Source: Morchella semilibera (taxonomy: Eukaryota > Ascomycota > Pezizomycetes > Pezizales > Morchellaceae). Taken from it: DNA of 64,000 nucleotides. Shown piece by piece: positions 62,704 to 64,000 of the stretch. The stretch's first letter is position 1; each line of letters opens with the position of its first letter. The translations under genes were made by a program, and so were the position numbers. The notes beneath the pieces were generated by a model that was not told the origin of the DNA, did no database searches, and saw only the letters and a program-made list of their open reading frames with translations. Where the stretch lies: NCBI GenBank assembly GCA_009192285.1, contig CM018605.1:1202530-1266529 (forward strand), given 5' to 3'.

Positions 62704-64000
62704 ATCATTTGACTGCGAGTTGTGTAAATTTTAGGGAACGGTGGTAGACAAATCCTCTCTCCACGGTACGTACATGTTGTCATGCTTAGTCAATACCCCG
62801 TCACCCTCAACCAATAGGTTGCGGGGCGCAAAAGGATGTAATCTAGTACATAGTAGATAAACGGCCAGTAACGGCGGTCGACCGGTGGGCTTGCTCTAAA
62901 AGTTTTTACCGGTCCTTTTTTTTTTCTTTTTTTTGCCGCTGCTCTCCCAAAGCCCCGGTTGCTACTGAATTTCTACGGGTATGTTACATGTAGTTGATGT
63001 TTAACGCATAATCCCACGCCAAAGTCTATCTACCATCACCACCACCATCACCAACACCGTATGGGTTAAGAACGAGACTACCCGGACGGTTCAAACACAT
63101 ACACATATACACATGGAGAAGTACACTTTAACGATGCTCACATGTACCCGCAACACACCAGGAATATCCAGCAAGCACCGGGTGAGAATGGTCCGTTGCA
63201 CCGCGCAGATCTTGATTGAGCTCGATGCCGTGTGGGACCTCGAGAGTATACACAATCGAGACTTCATATTGCGTCCATCCCCACACTCTCCAAAGACCCG
63301 AAAGGGGGGGAGGGTGTAAAGTACATACGCTGTGTCTTCAACAGCCTCGATTATAGCACCCCCGGGCAGAGGCTAGTTAAGCCCTCTCTTCTCAGAATAA
63401 CACATCTCAAACCGAGTGGCATAGAGAAATCTGGGGTTTGGGGGGGGGGGGGGTATGTAGTATGTAGACGTAGGTGCATTTATTCCAGGACGACTCTCTC
63501 CGAGGAAACAGACCTGTGTTCACCGACGGGACGTCCATGCGTGAGTAAGAGGCACCCCCGACCGTGCCAGATAGAGCAGGGCCCTACCCCCGTACAGGCG
63601 TTGCGGGAAGCCCTATATACTAGTAGCCAGAGTGTTTCTGTGGCCCGATACACCAACGCTCCTCGCGTTCACGAGCCGCCACCCCATCTAGACATCGCGC
63701 ACACCCACAACAAGACTATATCCACCTCCGGTCCTAAATTCCACACAAGTAGAGCCCGGCTTAGCATTCGTATTGCCCGGTGGCTGGTAAGCTGCACCAA
63801 GATACCCGTTGGGTGGGTACATATATAGGTAATATTCAGGAGTAGAGCTAAATCAAGGTCACCAAATATCACTCGATCCACTCTTGCCCCCCTGCCGAAA
63901 CAGGGATGTAGGAACCTCGGGGGCAGCGAGAATTGTGGTTTACGGGTCAGTTCTCTTTATAAATATATATATATATGGGGGTTTCTAGGTCCAGACCGCC
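62704..64000. other. intergenic to window end
   Basis: No gene is firmly supported. A 198-codon open frame at 63232-63828 lacks domains, splice context or a coding-like composition. A G12 run lies near 63440-63452 and an AT dinucleotide tract near 63962-63976. Confidence 0.35.

Noticed and set aside
63232-63828. 198-codon plus-strand frame near the window end
   Set aside because: No domain, no convincing start context and no coding-like composition; it could be chance.

Overview
The window looks like a gene-sparse stretch of a filamentous ascomycete nuclear genome. The evidence is short spliceosomal introns (about 50-120 nt, GTRNGT donors, CTAAC/CTGAC-like branch sites, YAG ends), a Zn2Cys6 transcription factor, a GPI-type Ser/Thr/Pro wall protein, CLU1 and a fungal-type myotubularin. 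Long repeat-poor deserts with short degenerate relics would fit Pezizomycetes (morel/truffle/cup-fungus relatives), but that placement is inference; no rRNA or mitochondrial marker is present.

Layout. 0-3.2 kb (minus strand): an NDUFAF5-like complex I assembly methyltransferase and an SCS3/FIT2-like lipid-droplet enzyme, both with apparent one-base frame breaks. 4.8-13.7 kb (plus): a mitochondrial P-loop ATPase and the large CLU1/TIF31 gene. 16.3-17.0 kb: a secreted GPI-anchored wall protein. 17-27 kb: a 10-kb desert with homopolymer tracts, a 110-bp MITE and a fold-back repeat. 27-28 kb: a protein with a Cys/His-rich N-terminal motif and an acidic coiled coil. 28-33 kb: intergenic. 33-35.5 kb (minus): a four-exon FHA-forkhead transcription factor. 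35.5-48 kb: a second desert with many TACATGTA palindromes and a decayed PD-(D/E)XK-like gene. 48.2-51.3 kb (plus): a five-exon zinc-cluster transcription factor. 53.5-56.1 kb (minus): a myotubularin-type PI3P phosphatase. 57-58 kb (plus): a polytopic membrane protein. 60.4-60.8 kb (plus): a Yippee-like zinc protein. 62.5-62.7 kb: a tRNA-related Pol III unit, probably a SINE.

The genes do not form an obvious pathway cluster. NDUFAF5, the ATPase and CLU1 all point to mitochondria, and SCS3 and the myotubularin to ER/endosomal lipid metabolism, but this is more likely chance than organisation. Exon boundaries were read by eye from splice signals and reading-frame continuity; summed exon lengths are in frame for CLU1, the forkhead factor, the zinc-cluster factor, the ATPase, the membrane protein and Yippee. 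No complete transposon, virus-like element, CRISPR array or canonical tRNA was found. The most interesting leads are the dispersed TACATGTA palindromes, the broken nuclease-like gene, the MITE and the SINE-like unit.
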